DNA of 64,000 bases from Glandiceps talaboti (taxonomy: Eukaryota; Hemichordata; Enteropneusta; Spengelidae): contig NW_027554288.1 in the NCBI RefSeq assembly GCF_964340395.1, positions 243,501 through 307,500 on the forward strand, read 5' to 3'. Both the position numbers and the translations under genes were made by a program. Each line of letters begins with the position of its first letter. Position 1 is the stretch's first letter. Positions 26,501 through 37,697 of the stretch are shown here, piece by piece. The notes beneath the pieces were generated by a model. That model made no database searches and was not told where the DNA came from. It worked only from the letters and a program-made list of their open reading frames with translations.

Positions 26501-27593
26501 TACATATATTATGATATGGCATGAAGACAGTACATATATTGTGATATGGCGTGAAGACAGTACATATATTATGATATGGCATGAAGACAGTACATATATT
26601 GTGATATGGCATGAAGACAGTACATATATTGTGATATGGCATGAAGACAGTACATATATTGTGATATGGCATGAAGACAGTACATATATTGTGATATGGC
26701 ATGAAGACAGTACATATATTATGATATGGCATGAAGACAGTACATATATTATGATATGGCATGATGACAGTACATATATTATGATATGGCATGAAGACAG
26801 TACATATATTGTGATATGGCATGAAGACAGTACATATATTGTGATATGGCATGAAGACAGTACATATATTGTGATATGGCATGAAGACAGTACATATATT
26901 ATGATATGGCATGAAGACAGTACATATATTGTGATATGGCGTGAAGACAGTACATATATTATGATATGGCATGAAGACAGTACATATATTGTGATATGGC
27001 ATGAAGACAGTACATATATTGTGATATGGCATGAAGACAGTACATATATTGTGATATGGCATGAAGACAGTACATATATTGTGATATGGCATGAAGACAG
27101 TACATATATTGTGATATGGCATGAAGACAGTACATATATTATGATATGGCATGAAGATAGTACATATATTATGATATGGCATGAAGACAGTACATATATT
27201 ATGATATGGCATGAAGACAGTACATATATTATGATATGGCATGAAGACAGTACATATATTGTGATATGGCGTGAAGACAGTACATATATTATGATATGGC
27301 ATGAAGACAGTACATATATTGTGATATGGCATGAAGACAGTACATATATTGTGATATGGCATGAAGACAGTACATATATTGTGATATGGCATGAAGACAG
27401 TACATATATTGTGATATGGCATGAAGACAGTACATATATTATGATATGGCATGAAGACAGTACATATATTATGATATGGCATGATGACAGTACATATATT
27501 ATGATATGGCATGAAGACAGTACATATATTGTGATATGGCATGAAGACAGTACATATATTGTGATATGGCATGAAGACAGTACATATATTATA
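20574..27593. repeat. 7-kb satellite-like array of 30/33-bp units
   Basis: About 230 tandem units built from GAAGACAGTACATATATTAT plus GATATGGCAT. Most are 30 bp; a minority are 33 bp through one extra TTA. I saw no unit whose length breaks the triplet frame, so frames stay open: on the plus strand as MIWHEDSTYI repeats (broken by TATGAC variants at 22401, 23778 and 23960), and on the minus strand as MPYHNICTVF and as YVLSSCHIII repeats. Recurrent variants are gtgATATGGC, ACATACATT, ATATGTT, GTGCATAT, GAATACAG and GGCGTGAAG. I consider the ORFs artefacts. Confidence 0.97.
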
Positions 27594-27666
27594 TAGCACC
27601 TAGTAGCAGTCAAACTATGTTCATTTGTCCTTACAATAAATGCTACCATGTAAACAATGATAGACT

Positions 27667-27760
27667 TAAAGGGGAACACATCCCACAAAATACAGACATT
27701 TTTTTCATATTGGAAAGTTTGGTTATATCTCCTTTCAGACCGACATAAATATATAATGGA
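27667..27760 (+). repeat. possible end of a TTAA MITE
   Basis: TTAAAGGGGAACACATCCCA followed by CAAAATACAGACATTTTTTT parallels the left end of the MITE at 5934. The matching right end was not found, so the copy may be truncated by the neighbouring LINE. Confidence 0.4.
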
Positions 27761-28232
27761 ATGGAATGAAGCCATGTTCTTTGTCCACAATATCGTGTAC
27801 GTAGAATGAATGTGTTACGACGTATTTTTCAAGTTTACTACTTGTAACCCGTTCCATTCCGTCTGTGAACATTTCGTCACCATTCTGTTACCGTGTCACC
27901 GAATGTTTTTGGTGTACTTACGGTGATTTCCCAGTTTTTCGTCCAAGTATTGAACCGACGGCAATTTTGCTGATACTATCAACATGGCGTCTACATACTA
28001 GCTGCTAGCAAATTACCTGGTACTGTACTTTATTACCTTGTATTCGTTTACTGGTTACATCTGTACTCAAGTTACTTGTGTTTTTTTGAAGACTGCTTCG
28101 GTGGACACATTCGTGACTTTTGAAATTGCAGTCATCAGTATTTGACGCAAACAGTTTTCATTTTTTTTTTCTTCGTGTCGTTGTAACCATCGTACTGTGT
28201 ATGTTAACACCTGTTGCGTTCATTATCGAACA

Positions 28233-28834
28233 ATGGTTAAGACAAAGAGCAAGAAAACCACAAAGAACTTTTATGCTGTAGCCAGAGGTCGTCAAATTGG
28301 CATCTATGACACCTGGAGCAAAGCTCAAAAGCAAGTTGACTCATTCAGGAATGCCCTGTACAAAGGTTTTACTACTTCCGATGAAGCAAAGTCCTTTATG
28401 TATGCGTATGGCATTTACAGCTTCCAAACGATATGCGACAAATCAACGAACTCTCCGGATTCGCCATCATGTGCTCGCTCTACAGTGATGCTCCCTAGTC
28501 CTTGCGCATCCACAAATCAGTCAGATATGCCCACCTTTATATCCAGTACGCCGTTATCAATTGGAATCAGTTTCTCTACGGACACCTCTGCTATGTGTGA
28601 CGTCACTACAAATACGAACTCAACTAACTATGCTGTGTCAAATGATTCATGCCCTTTTTGTAATTCTCCTCACAACTCAAATATGATCCGATGCGCTGAT
28701 TGTAAGAAGATGATACACTATATTTGCTCCGAATTGCCAGCCTATCAACTGTCAATTTTCACTACAACTTCGCGCAAATTTACCTGTAAACAGTGCACTC
28801 AAGTCAGCGGTAAGATCTCAACAATTCTCCTTTC

Positions 28835-28884
<50 letters not shown>

Positions 28885-30029
28885 ACAATTCCAACGAATC
28901 ACAGCTCAAAACTGCTTTAAAGGTAAATAATCGCAAACTTTCTATCAAAGACAAAGCACTGAAACTCAAAGATGAACTTATTGACAGTCTAGAATATAAA
29001 CTTCGTGAAATTGAAAAGAACCTAGCATCTGAAACAAATCACAATAACACTCTTCGCAAACTCACGGAAGATTCTACCTCAGCTCATCTTTATTCTGTAA
29101 GATCATTAGAAGAATCTAATGAAAAACTTCAACAACAACTCCTTCAACAGTATTCCACAATTGATGATCTCACACTAGAAGTTGCAAAATTAAAAAGTCA
29201 ACTAAATCATCAAACAAGACCAATACCCAAACCAAGAAAGCGAACCAAGTCTTCTCAAACACACGAAATTATTCAACCTTTGAGACAAATTCCCAAGCCA
29301 AGATCTCAAACACCAACTACTCATATTCAACAACTTTCCCGTTCTTCATCTCAACCGACCCAAGATCCAATATATACATCTCAGCGTAGAGAAAGAACAC
29401 ACGCTTCTGTCCACTCTGCTAATCGCATCAGCCAACAGGAATTGTCACAAATCAAATCAGCTAAGCCTCACCAGAAGCAACATATCTCCTCTCACAGCAG
29501 GAAACTGCTTGTAATTGGTGATTCTATTGTTCGACATCTTCAGTTTCGTTCTAAATTCATCTCCTGTACCAAACATTGCTATCCTGGCTACAAAATCGAA
29601 GAGATTGATCCTACAGATATTGTCACCGGTGATGAAGATTATATTTTACTACACATTGGTACTAATAATCTTCCGTGTGACTCTTCTGAAGCAATTAAAG
29701 AGAAATACACTTCCTTGGTTGAGAAGTTAAGATCTTTGAATAAACACGCTACAATCATCATTTCTGGATTACTCTTTCGAATGGATCACCCTTATCTCAA
29801 CAACAAAGTTCAACTTGCAAACAATCTTCTCGGCAACTTCTCAGTGTCACAAACTCAAATGCTCTTCATGAACAATAACACTACTTATCCTGATCAAATG
29901 TGTGTTTTCCTTGATGCGAGTGGTTTACATCTAAACAGCCTGGGCTACAATAAATTTGCTGCCCACATCGTGAAACACATACGTCACTTAAATTTTATCA
30001 AACTCTCGAACCTACAAAAGATGTCTTAA
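28233..30029 (+). CDS. LINE ORF1: HBD-like + PHD-like + coiled coil + SGNH esterase
   Basis: I choose the ATG at 28233 (AACAATGG, good context) over the in-frame 28197; 598 codons. Residues are counted from 28233. Residues about 12-58 (FYAVARGRQIGIYDTWSKAQ, VDSFRNALYKGFTTSDEA, AKSFMYAYG) match the RNase H1 N-terminal/caulimovirus viroplasmin fold, which binds RNA:DNA hybrids. Residues about 138-188 (CPFC, CADCKKMIHYIC, FTCKQC) form a PHD-like Cys4-His-Cys3 finger. A polythreonine run follows, encoded by (CAA)n. Residues about 235-330 are coiled coil (KLQQQLLQQYSTIDDLTLEV). A basic linker with repeated IPKPR follows. Residues about 425-590 are an SGNH/GDSL esterase: LLVIGDSIVRHL with the Ser, LLHIGTNNLP with Gly and Asn, and LDASGLHLNSLGYNKFA with Asp and His. 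ORF1 proteins coat LINE RNA; the esterase's substrate is unknown. Confidence 0.85.
28837..28886 (+). repeat. (CAA)n microsatellite inside LINE ORF1
   Basis: About 15 ACA/CAA triplets encoding a polythreonine run and a following Asn pair. It sits in frame between the PHD-like finger and the coiled coil. Confidence 0.97.
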
Positions 30030-30040
30030 CTAACACTTCT

Positions 30041-32908
30041 ATGAGAGATTTGCCATCCCTGTTTACCAGCCATTCCAAAGGTCTGAAGATTATTCATTGG
30101 AATATCAATCGAATCAGGAACAAAATATATGAAATTCGGGAAATCTTGACTTCCTCCCTCACAAATACAATTATTGGATTTAGTGAAACTTGGTTGAACA
30201 CTAATACTTCTGATACTTTCATGGACTTACCTGGCTTTAATTTGGTTCGTCGTGATAGATCAGACAGAAACGGTGGTGGCATCATTGTTTATCTGAGTGA
30301 TAATATCTCGTTTACTCGAATGCCTGATCTCGAATCGTCTTTCATTGAACAAGTTACAGTCAAAATTACGTTTAAAAATACTCACCCTTTCATTCTGAGC
30401 TACATTTACAGACCACCTAATAGTAGTGCCGCATGGATTGATCATTTCCAAGATATCATGGATAAGTTGTATGAAACTGACCTCGAGCTGATTCTTCTTG
30501 GTGACTTTAATATTAACTTGTTAGTTAATAACGCAAAATGGACATCTACTATTGAATATTTTTGTCTCAAACAACTCATTGATACACCTACCAGAACAAC
30601 TGATACTACTTCCACCTTAATTGACCATATATATACCACCAACCCTATAAATTATTCTAACACAAGAACAATATCTCACGGACTCTCCGATCATTCCCCC
30701 ATCATGACAGTTAGAAAAATCCATTCAACCAGAAAATCGGACCATAACATTATCACTTACAGATGCTTACGTAACTTCAATGTAAACAACTTTGTTAGTG
30801 ACCTGAAGTCAGCAGACTGGTCAACTCTGCAAACTACAAACGACCCTGAACTTGCCCTAAATAGTTGGATTTCAACTTTCTCCAGTATCTTCAACAAGCA
30901 TGCTCCGCTCAAATCCAAGCGAGTTCGTTATGCAAATCTACCTTCCTGGCATACCCTTGAACTTCATAATGCACGCAACGTTAGAGACAAGTTGAAAGCT
31001 TCAAATAATACCGTTGAATACAAGAAACAAAGGAACTACGTAAACATGCTTACATCATCCCTCAGGAAAAATTATTACTCTAAGCTTATTGCCGACAAAT
31101 CCCATAACATCAATATTTGGAAAGCCATTCATGATCTTCATCCCAAGTCTTCTCCGTCTAAACCCTCAAAGCTATATGTTGATGGCACTGAACTGACATC
31201 TTCTATGGATATTGCCGAAGCTTTCAACAGACATTTCACTGACATTGCAGACGCTCTCAACAAAGATATTATGCATGAGACTTTTGATCCAACTAAGTTA
31301 AATAATTTTGTTGACTCTAAAGACATTCATTACAGCTTCCGAATTCCACTTATCTCGCAAACGAAGGTTTTGAAATTCCTTCTAGATTTGGATACTTCTA
31401 AGTCAACCGGGTATGATTTTATAAGCGCTAAGATTTTGAAATCTACAGCTCCTTATATTGCTACACACATTTTTAGAATTGTTAACCTCTGCATAATCAA
31501 TAATCACTTTCCATCTGCTTGGAAAATTGCTAAGGTGCTTCCTTTTCATAAAAGTAATTCTACTGATAAATGCTCCAATTTTCGACCCATTTCTATTCTA
31601 CCATGTTTATCCAAACTTTTAGAATCCCACGTTCACCAAAGTCTGTATCTTTATCTCAACAAGTTTAATCTTCTTTATTCGTTTCAATCGGGCTTTCGTC
31701 CGGGTCATTCTTGTCAGACTGCTCTCACTTATTTCGTTAATCAGTGCTATACTGCAATAAATAACAATAACTGGAGTGGTATCATTTTTCTCGATCTCTC
31801 TAAGGCCTTTGATCTTATTAACCATTCATTGCTTATTGACAAGCTTAAACTCTACAACTTTGATTCTTCGGCTATAAATTGGTTTACTTCATATCTTAAG
31901 GACAGAAAACAGTTTGTTTCCTTTAAAAATTGCAATTCTTCCATGTTATCTATTAAGTCTGGCGTCCCTCAAGGTTCTATCCTTGGTCCTCTTCTTTTCC
32001 TCCTTTATATCAATGACCTCCATTTAGAAGTTGAACACTGCCATACTAATACCTATGCTGACGACTCTACTCTTCTATTTTCCTCCCCTGATATTTCCAT
32101 AGTAAATCAAACTATTAACGATGATCTGTCTAAAGTTCACACCTGGTGTAATCAAAACCATATGATCATTAATACAAATAAATCTAAAGCTATGGTAATT
32201 CCCCCTAAAAAGAACCTTTCTTTGCCCACTTCCTTTTCTGTTTTCTATAACAACGCGTCTCTTTCTTTCAGCGAAGTTGAAAAATCACTCGGACTTATCA
32301 TTGACTCTACACTCTCATGGACTTCACATTGTCAACATTTGCATGCAAAAGTATCTTCTAATCTTGCAGCTCTTCGTCACATTGCTAAATACTTAGATGT
32401 ATCTACTAAAAAACTTTTCTACTTTAGTTATATTCAGCCCTTTTTTGATACTTGTTGCAACATATGGTCTCATGCAAGTAAAGGTGATATTGACAAATTA
32501 TATAAACTTCAGAAGCGTGCAATCCGGCTAATTTTAAATATTTCTACCATTGAAATGCAATCCAAAGGGATTTCCAGTATTGACCTTTTTAAACGACTTC
32601 ATATTTTACCACTTGAAAAGAGATTTCTATTTAATAAGTACATTCTGATTTTTAAATGTCTACATAACCTGGCTCCTATGTACCTCTCTGACCTCCTTCA
32701 TAAAAGGAGTTCAAGTAACCAAATGGGCACCCGTTCCTGCACCAACAATCTTTTGTATTTACCATTTCCAAATTGTCGTATTTTTACTCAGTCATTTAGT
32801 TTTGAAAGCTCCAAACTTTGGAACATTTTACCTACTCACCTTATCAGTATTACGAATTTAACTTGTTTCAAAAAATCTTTAAATTCATACCTATTTGAAT
32901 CTCTTTAA
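30041..32908 (+). CDS. LINE ORF2: AP endonuclease + reverse transcriptase
   Basis: 955 codons. The N-terminal 230 residues are an apurinic-like endonuclease: IIHWNINRIRNKI, SETWLN, GGGIIVYLS, YRPPN, LLGDFNINLL, and SHGLSDHSPI with the catalytic Asp-His. The central reverse transcriptase shows FRPISILPCLSKLLE, FQSGFRPGHS, IFLDLSKAFDLINH (motif A), GVPQGSILGPLLFLLYIND (motif B) and TYADDSTLLF (motif C, catalytic Asp pair). The C-terminal region (KLQKRAIRLILN, then LPLEKRF, LFNKYILIFKCLHNLAPMYL and FKKSLNSYL) is the usual tail of this group. It nicks target DNA and copies the element RNA at the nick. The start overlaps nothing; the stop of ORF1 lies 11 nt upstream in another frame, so re-initiation is plausible. 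All catalytic motifs look intact. Confidence 0.95.
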   Translation: MRDLPSLFTSHSKGLKIIHWNINRIRNKIYEIREILTSSLTNTIIGFSETWLNTNTSDTFMDLPGFNLVRRDRSDRNGGGIIVYLSDNISFTRMPDLESSFIEQVTVKITFKNTHPFILSYIYRPPNSSAAWIDHFQDIMDKLYETDLELILLGDFNINLLVNNAKWTSTIEYFCLKQLIDTPTRTTDTTSTLIDHIYTTNPINYSNTRTISHGLSDHSPIMTVRKIHSTRKSDHNIITYRCLRNFNVNNFVSDLKSADWSTLQTTNDPELALNSWISTFSSIFNKHAPLKSKRVRYANLPSWHTLELHNARNVRDKLKASNNTVEYKKQRNYVNMLTSSLRKNYYSKLIADKSHNINIWKAIHDLHPKSSPSKPSKLYVDGTELTSSMDIAEAFNRHFTDIADALNKDIMHETFDPTKLNNFVDSKDIHYSFRIPLISQTKVLKFLLDLDTSKSTGYDFISAKILKSTAPYIATHIFRIVNLCIINNHFPSAWKIAKVLPFHKSNSTDKCSNFRPISILPCLSKLLESHVHQSLYLYLNKFNLLYSFQSGFRPGHSCQTALTYFVNQCYTAINNNNWSGIIFLDLSKAFDLINHSLLIDKLKLYNFDSSAINWFTSYLKDRKQFVSFKNCNSSMLSIKSGVPQGSILGPLLFLLYINDLHLEVEHCHTNTYADDSTLLFSSPDISIVNQTINDDLSKVHTWCNQNHMIINTNKSKAMVIPPKKNLSLPTSFSVFYNNASLSFSEVEKSLGLIIDSTLSWTSHCQHLHAKVSSNLAALRHIAKYLDVSTKKLFYFSYIQPFFDTCCNIWSHASKGDIDKLYKLQKRAIRLILNISTIEMQSKGISSIDLFKRLHILPLEKRFLFNKYILIFKCLHNLAPMYLSDLLHKRSSSNQMGTRSCTNNLLYLPFPNCRIFTQSFSFESSKLWNILPTHLISITNLTCFKKSLNSYLFESL

Positions 32909-33110
32909 TCCTTTTACATTGTCTGTGGTCATACAATTTTATCTCTTTTACGTTTCATACTTTTTAATGTTTTTCAATTTTTATGTGTGTTACCTTGTTT
33001 TGTTTTTGTTGTTGTATTGTGTACATTTGCTTTAGGGCCCCTGGGAAGATTAGGCTGGACCTAACAGGGTCACCCTTTTTCTTTTTGAAATAAAAGTCGT
33101 TATTATTATA
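32909..33110 (+). terminator. LINE 3' UTR with poly(A) signal
   Basis: T-rich 3' UTR containing GGGCCCCTGGGAAGATTAGG and CTGGACCTAACAGGGTC, then GAAATAAAAG at 33087, which holds AATAAA, and a short TTATTATTATATTA tail. Confidence 0.6.
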
Positions 33111-33324
33111 TTATAATGAAATCATGATGAAAGAATTAGCAACTGCTAAAGTGTTAAAAAGTACAAATGGCCCACTCAAAAGTAAATCAAACATTTAAAA
33201 ATTGAAAAACAATGGTCTTTGGAGACGAGAACATCTTGTATTTTGAACAAAATTCATAAACTTTTGTATGACAAGGCTCATTTGTGTCAAAGGAATGCAG
33301 AGTGTTTATTTACTGACTGTGTAA

Positions 33325-33721
33325 TAAAAAGAACACCACCAATGGCACAATGTAGCACAATTATGTTTGGCTGTTGCTGTGGGCGTGGTTTTGTTGGCAT
33401 ATTTGCATACAATTTTTGAATCTTTATTCACTTACCTACCCATCTCTGTTGTTATCTTTGTAATGTACATCACCATTTCACTGTTGCTAAGGGCGTGGTC
33501 ATTAATTGTTGCTAGGACTATTGTGTTGAAAAATATTGAACAATAACTGCAACATAACACAGACAGAAACACCCCGAGTTTCAACTCAATTCACCATGCA
33601 CAGCCAGAAACACCAAGTTTCAACTCAATTCACCATGTAGTTTTAAGATATAAGGTTTGATTTTTACCTTCCATTAGGAAGGTTTTGTATTATGAGTGAA
33701 AATTGTGTGTATGTGTGTGTG

Positions 33722-33764
<43 letters not shown>

Positions 33765-34140
33765 TTATCTGTGTGTGTCTGTATCACGATTTCTAACAAC
33801 GAAATTTGGTTCCATAGGGTAATGACCAAAAAGACTCATTTAGGCTTAATTGGCATATCAATGATGGGATCATCATGGTATGAACAATGATTAATATAAA
33901 CACCCCGAAGAATGTTTCCACCAAATTTCAAAGTAGTCACCGATTTTATCTTGACCAAAAGTAACATTTTTTACCCAAATTAAACACCAATGGTAAAATC
34001 ATTTTGATTTGAACAATTTCACAACAACACACCAAAGGGATTACACCCACCAAATATCACTCACATCCACACACATACACAGACAGTTTGCCATGTCTGC
34101 AGAACTACTGAACCTTATCAGTTCAGTTGTGCCATAACCC
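33325..34140 (+). mobile_element. dispersed microsatellite-bearing repeat, forward copy
   Basis: Begins AAAAAGAACACCACCAATGG, CACAATGTAGCACAATTATG, then GGCTGTTGCTGTGGGCGTGG and GGCATATTTGCATAC. It carries a (TG)n(TCTG)n tract internally at 33713-33782 and ends AGAACTACTGAACCTTATCA, GTTCAGTTGTGCCATAA. About 0.8 kb. The internal microsatellite is in the interior rather than at the usual 3' position, so this copy is rearranged or belongs to a subfamily. Confidence 0.7.
33713..33782. repeat. (TG)n(TCTG)n microsatellite
   Basis: TGTGTG followed by about 12 TCTG units, within the element at 33325-34140. Confidence 0.97.
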
Positions 34141-35225
34141 TACAAGTGTAGGGTACTTGTTGGGTTAGTGGTTGTACTAATCATTCAAAACCATCATGAA
34201 CCGTCTTCTCTACTCTAAAGTAGGGAATTATGGCATTGTAGCTATGGATTAGCTATGTTGATGACAGGCACCAACAGTATTCAGTGCATGTATCTACTGT
34301 TTACATTTTACGATTTATTATGCCTAGCCACAAAGTAGAAACAATAGACAATTCCAGATATCCCTACCCAAATGTACAGAAAGATAGTTCATAGTTCATG
34401 TAAATATGTTATATCTATCATTTTTAAAGAAGTCATGAAATGTTGAATGGTGAAATTGGCTTTTCAGGACTTTTTGACATCAAGTGAGGCAGAGTGGACA
34501 AAACAGCCTTGCCTTGGTGTCCCTTTAATGTTGAGTTATTCCATTGATTGCCAGCTAGCAAATACAGGTGCTAGACTAGTCTAGTTCCTGACGACCATGT
34601 CCAAGTTTACACTATGTTATCTTCACACATTACATCTTGTCAATGTAGTTACTCTAGGCGTTAAATGTGGTTAATGCCAATAAATGATGACTAGGAGACA
34701 AGATGTGCCATTAAAGAAGAGGGGGGGGGGACGAGCTCCATGTACAGGTGTTGTAGCAAACAACCATGTCATGAAGCCACTTACTGTTTGACCATTGGCA
34801 GGGAAAGGCTGAGTGAAGATAGAAATTAGTGTATATATTAATGCAACATTGTTTGGTTTTGGATTGCAGCCCGTGCAGTTGATGGGAGTCATCCCCTGGC
34901 ATTAACTGCGATTATACATGTATGACTATGCTATAATCCCAACATTAAACCCAATGCTGGGCAAAGCACAAACTGCGCATGTCAGTAATAATCCATCACA
35001 AATTGACAGGCTGTCATCATCATCACTCATTAATATTCATTTGGTACAGCTCTTTTGACTTTCGATAGAATTTAGCAAGGAAGCACAGTTGTTAATCATG
35101 TTTTCATTGGAATAACACACTAGGCACTCTCATCATCACAGAATTTTGGTTTTATTGATCTTATAAGGGATACAACTTTTACCAACACATCCTGTTATAG
35201 TAATAAAATGTGCTGGGTTGCTGAT

Positions 35226-35226
35226 T

Positions 35227-35274
<48 letters not shown>

Positions 35275-35298
35275 GCTGTTGTTGTTGTCATTGTTGTT
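35226..35298. repeat. (TTG)n microsatellite
   Basis: About 24 TTG units with a single CTG and a TCA interruption near the end. Confidence 0.97.
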
Positions 35299-35917
35299 GA
35301 GCAATGTGTCCTCTCCCATTGTCTGAATGCAAGTTTTGAGTAAATATTACTCTATTGTCATGGGAATATGTTGTGACTTACTACAGAGCCATAGAACACA
35401 ACTTGACCTATCATCAGATTTTGTCGTACAGTGCATAATTTTTTTCATTTCTAATTTTTCACTCAAATACGTTCATTATGTAATCATAAATTTGACCGTT
35501 CTTAACAAGTAAGTTTTAAAAGCCACTCAATTTTTTTTAACTGTTTTCACAAACATTTCTGCTTCCACTAAAAAATTACACATCCAGACCTTTGGTCTTT
35601 ACCGATGACATAGTGTTGCTATAGAAAACAAACACTGATGGCATTTCGGCATATGTTTAAACAAAGGAGATCCATGCAGCTTCAATACCCAAGAGGATGA
35701 TCGAGCTCATAATCCCCGTATTAACACCTCGGAACAATACCTGTTGCCAATCTGTTTCTTGCCTGTCTGTGGCACCGATAGTATGACCAACAGTTTACTA
35801 TGAATGTAAAAACGTAAAATCCGAAATCTACTCCAGAGTGCTGAAACTGAAATCATGTGGGGATGCGACAACGTCATCACATTTATATTGTAACAATATT
35901 TCTCTTTGTTCTGTGTT

Positions 35918-35923
35918 CTGTAT

Positions 35924-35974
<51 letters not shown>

Positions 35975-35978
35975 TTAA
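35918..35978. repeat. (TTTA)n microsatellite
   Basis: About 14 perfect TTTA units. Confidence 0.97.
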
Positions 35979-36767
35979 GGTTGTTTGATGCTAGTGTTAT
36001 ATTCTATGTGGGTGATAACACAAACCACAACATATAGGGAAATTGTGTAAATAGGGGGTAGGGGAGAATTTGTTGTCTTCAATGAAGATAATAATAGTAG
36101 CTGCCACCAGGTGATGACTGACTTCCGTTTATCATTCGTTGAACTTCGGTCGCCAACCTACCAAATCATAAATAAATTTAGATGTCATCTGATGATGATT
36201 CGTTGTTTCCCTAGATTTGATGATACAGGTATTTTTTATGATTATTCCCTACACTAATAATAATTACTCTTTGTCTAGTACGGATTTTTATGACATATAC
36301 AAGGTGCCAAATACAGTTGTCCACTAAACATTTTTGAAATCTACAGAAAAAATGGTTTTATAAAAGTAATGTTTTATTTGGTACCTTATTTTGGTACTAA
36401 TTGGCTAAAATCAGGGTCTGGCTCACACACTAGTACTAAGGATAAAGTGGGAAGGTAAACTAAGTCGCTAAAAATGCAACGATTCATAATTACCGGAATC
36501 AACCTAACTAAGACTGAGTTTTAATGTATATCGTTGTGTAAATATGTTTTATTATATTAATTATGATGATAATTGTTTGTTTATTCATTGAATGGAGGAA
36601 AAGACATTAAACACATGTACTTTTACTCTATCAAGGCTGAGTTGAACTTTTTTTTATGTTGTGAAATAATTATATACTTAGGGTCGAAACTAATTGCTCA
36701 ATGTCAAATAAAAACATTTTTTTTTACTTTGCGGTGTGGAATGAGCCACTTTAGTTCTCATCCTACA

Positions 36768-37697
36768 ACTAGCTTGGTATTCATAGCACTACATAATGGC
36801 TAGGTATTCATAGCACTACATACTGGCTAGGTATTCATAGCACTACATACTACTACATACTGGCTAGGTATTCATAGCACTACATACTGGCTTGGTATTC
36901 ATAGCACTACATACTACTACATACTGGCTTGGTATTCATAGCACTACATACTACTACATACTGGCTTGGTATTCATAGCACTACATAATGGCTTGGTATT
37001 CATAGCACTACATACTACTACATACTGGCTTGGTATTCATAGCACTACATACTGGCTAGGTATTCATAGCACTAAATACTACTACATACTGGCTTGGTAT
37101 TCATAGCACTACATACTACTACATACTGGCTAGGTATTCATAGCACTACATATTGGTTTGGTATTCATATCACTACATACTACTACATACTGGCTTTGTA
37201 TTCATATCACTAAATACTACTACATACCGGCTTTGTATTCATAGCACTACACACTACTACATAATGGCTTTGTATTCAAGGCAGTACATACTACTACATA
37301 TTGGATTTGTATTCATAGCACTACATACTGCTATATACTGGCTTTGTATTCATAGCACTACATACTACTACATAATGGCTTTGTATTCATAGCACTACAT
37401 ACTACTACATATTGGATTTGTATTCATAGCACTACATACTGCTATATACTGGCTTTGTATTCATAGCACTACATACTACTACATAATGGCTTTGTATTCA
37501 TAGCACTACATACTACTACATATTGGATTTGTATTCATAGCACTAAATACTACTACATACTGGCTTTGTATTCATAGCACTAAATACTACTACATATTGG
37601 ATTTGTATCACTACACACTACTACATACTGGCTTTGTATTCATAGCACTACATACACTACTACTACATACTGGATTTGTATTCATAGCACTACATAC
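36768..37697. repeat. 37-bp minisatellite, array 1a
   Basis: Units of ACTACATACTACTACATACT plus GGCTTTGTATTCATAGC, with early units shortened by loss of the second ACTACATACT half. Because 37 is not a multiple of three, three units (111 bp) restore the frame, which explains ORFs with 37-residue periodicity that start and stop arbitrarily. Confidence 0.95.

Larger units (their letters stand above)
27830..33110 (+). mobile_element. full-length, apparently intact LINE (CR1/L2-type, Jockey superfamily)
   Basis: Two long intact ORFs in order (28233-30029 and 30041-32908), 11 nt apart, with a 5' leader of uncertain start and a 3' UTR that ends AAATAAAAGTCGTTATTATT near 33105. An ORF1 with PHD finger plus SGNH esterase and an ORF2 with endonuclease plus reverse transcriptase, with no RNase H domain seen, are the layout of CR1/L2-type elements. 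The short (TTA)n 3' end also fits. The absence of stops and frameshifts over 4.6 kb of coding sequence implies a recent insertion. The 5' boundary is a guess based on the change of sequence character downstream of 27760. Confidence 0.85.
34141..36767. other. intergenic with simple repeats, no supported gene
   Basis: Holds a short CCCTACA/TGTAGGG hairpin at 34138-34153, a (TTG)n tract at 35226-35298 and a (TTTA)n tract at 35918-35978. Small ORFs near 34.7-34.9 kb and 36.6 kb have no recognisable features. Confidence 0.5.

Noticed and set aside
20574-27593. Array considered as CRISPR
   Set aside because: Units are contiguous with no unique spacers, and the DNA is eukaryotic.
20573-27790. Very long ORFs in the 30-bp array (up to 2405 codons minus, 1203 codons plus)
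   Set aside because: They are produced by a short repeat without stops in several frames on both strands at once; no domain, signal or splice context. Kept only as a question in the findings.
34138-34153. Hairpin CCCTACA/TGTAGGG, and a similar one at about 53540
   Set aside because: Short, with only two occurrences seen; no adjacent gene end that would make it a terminator.
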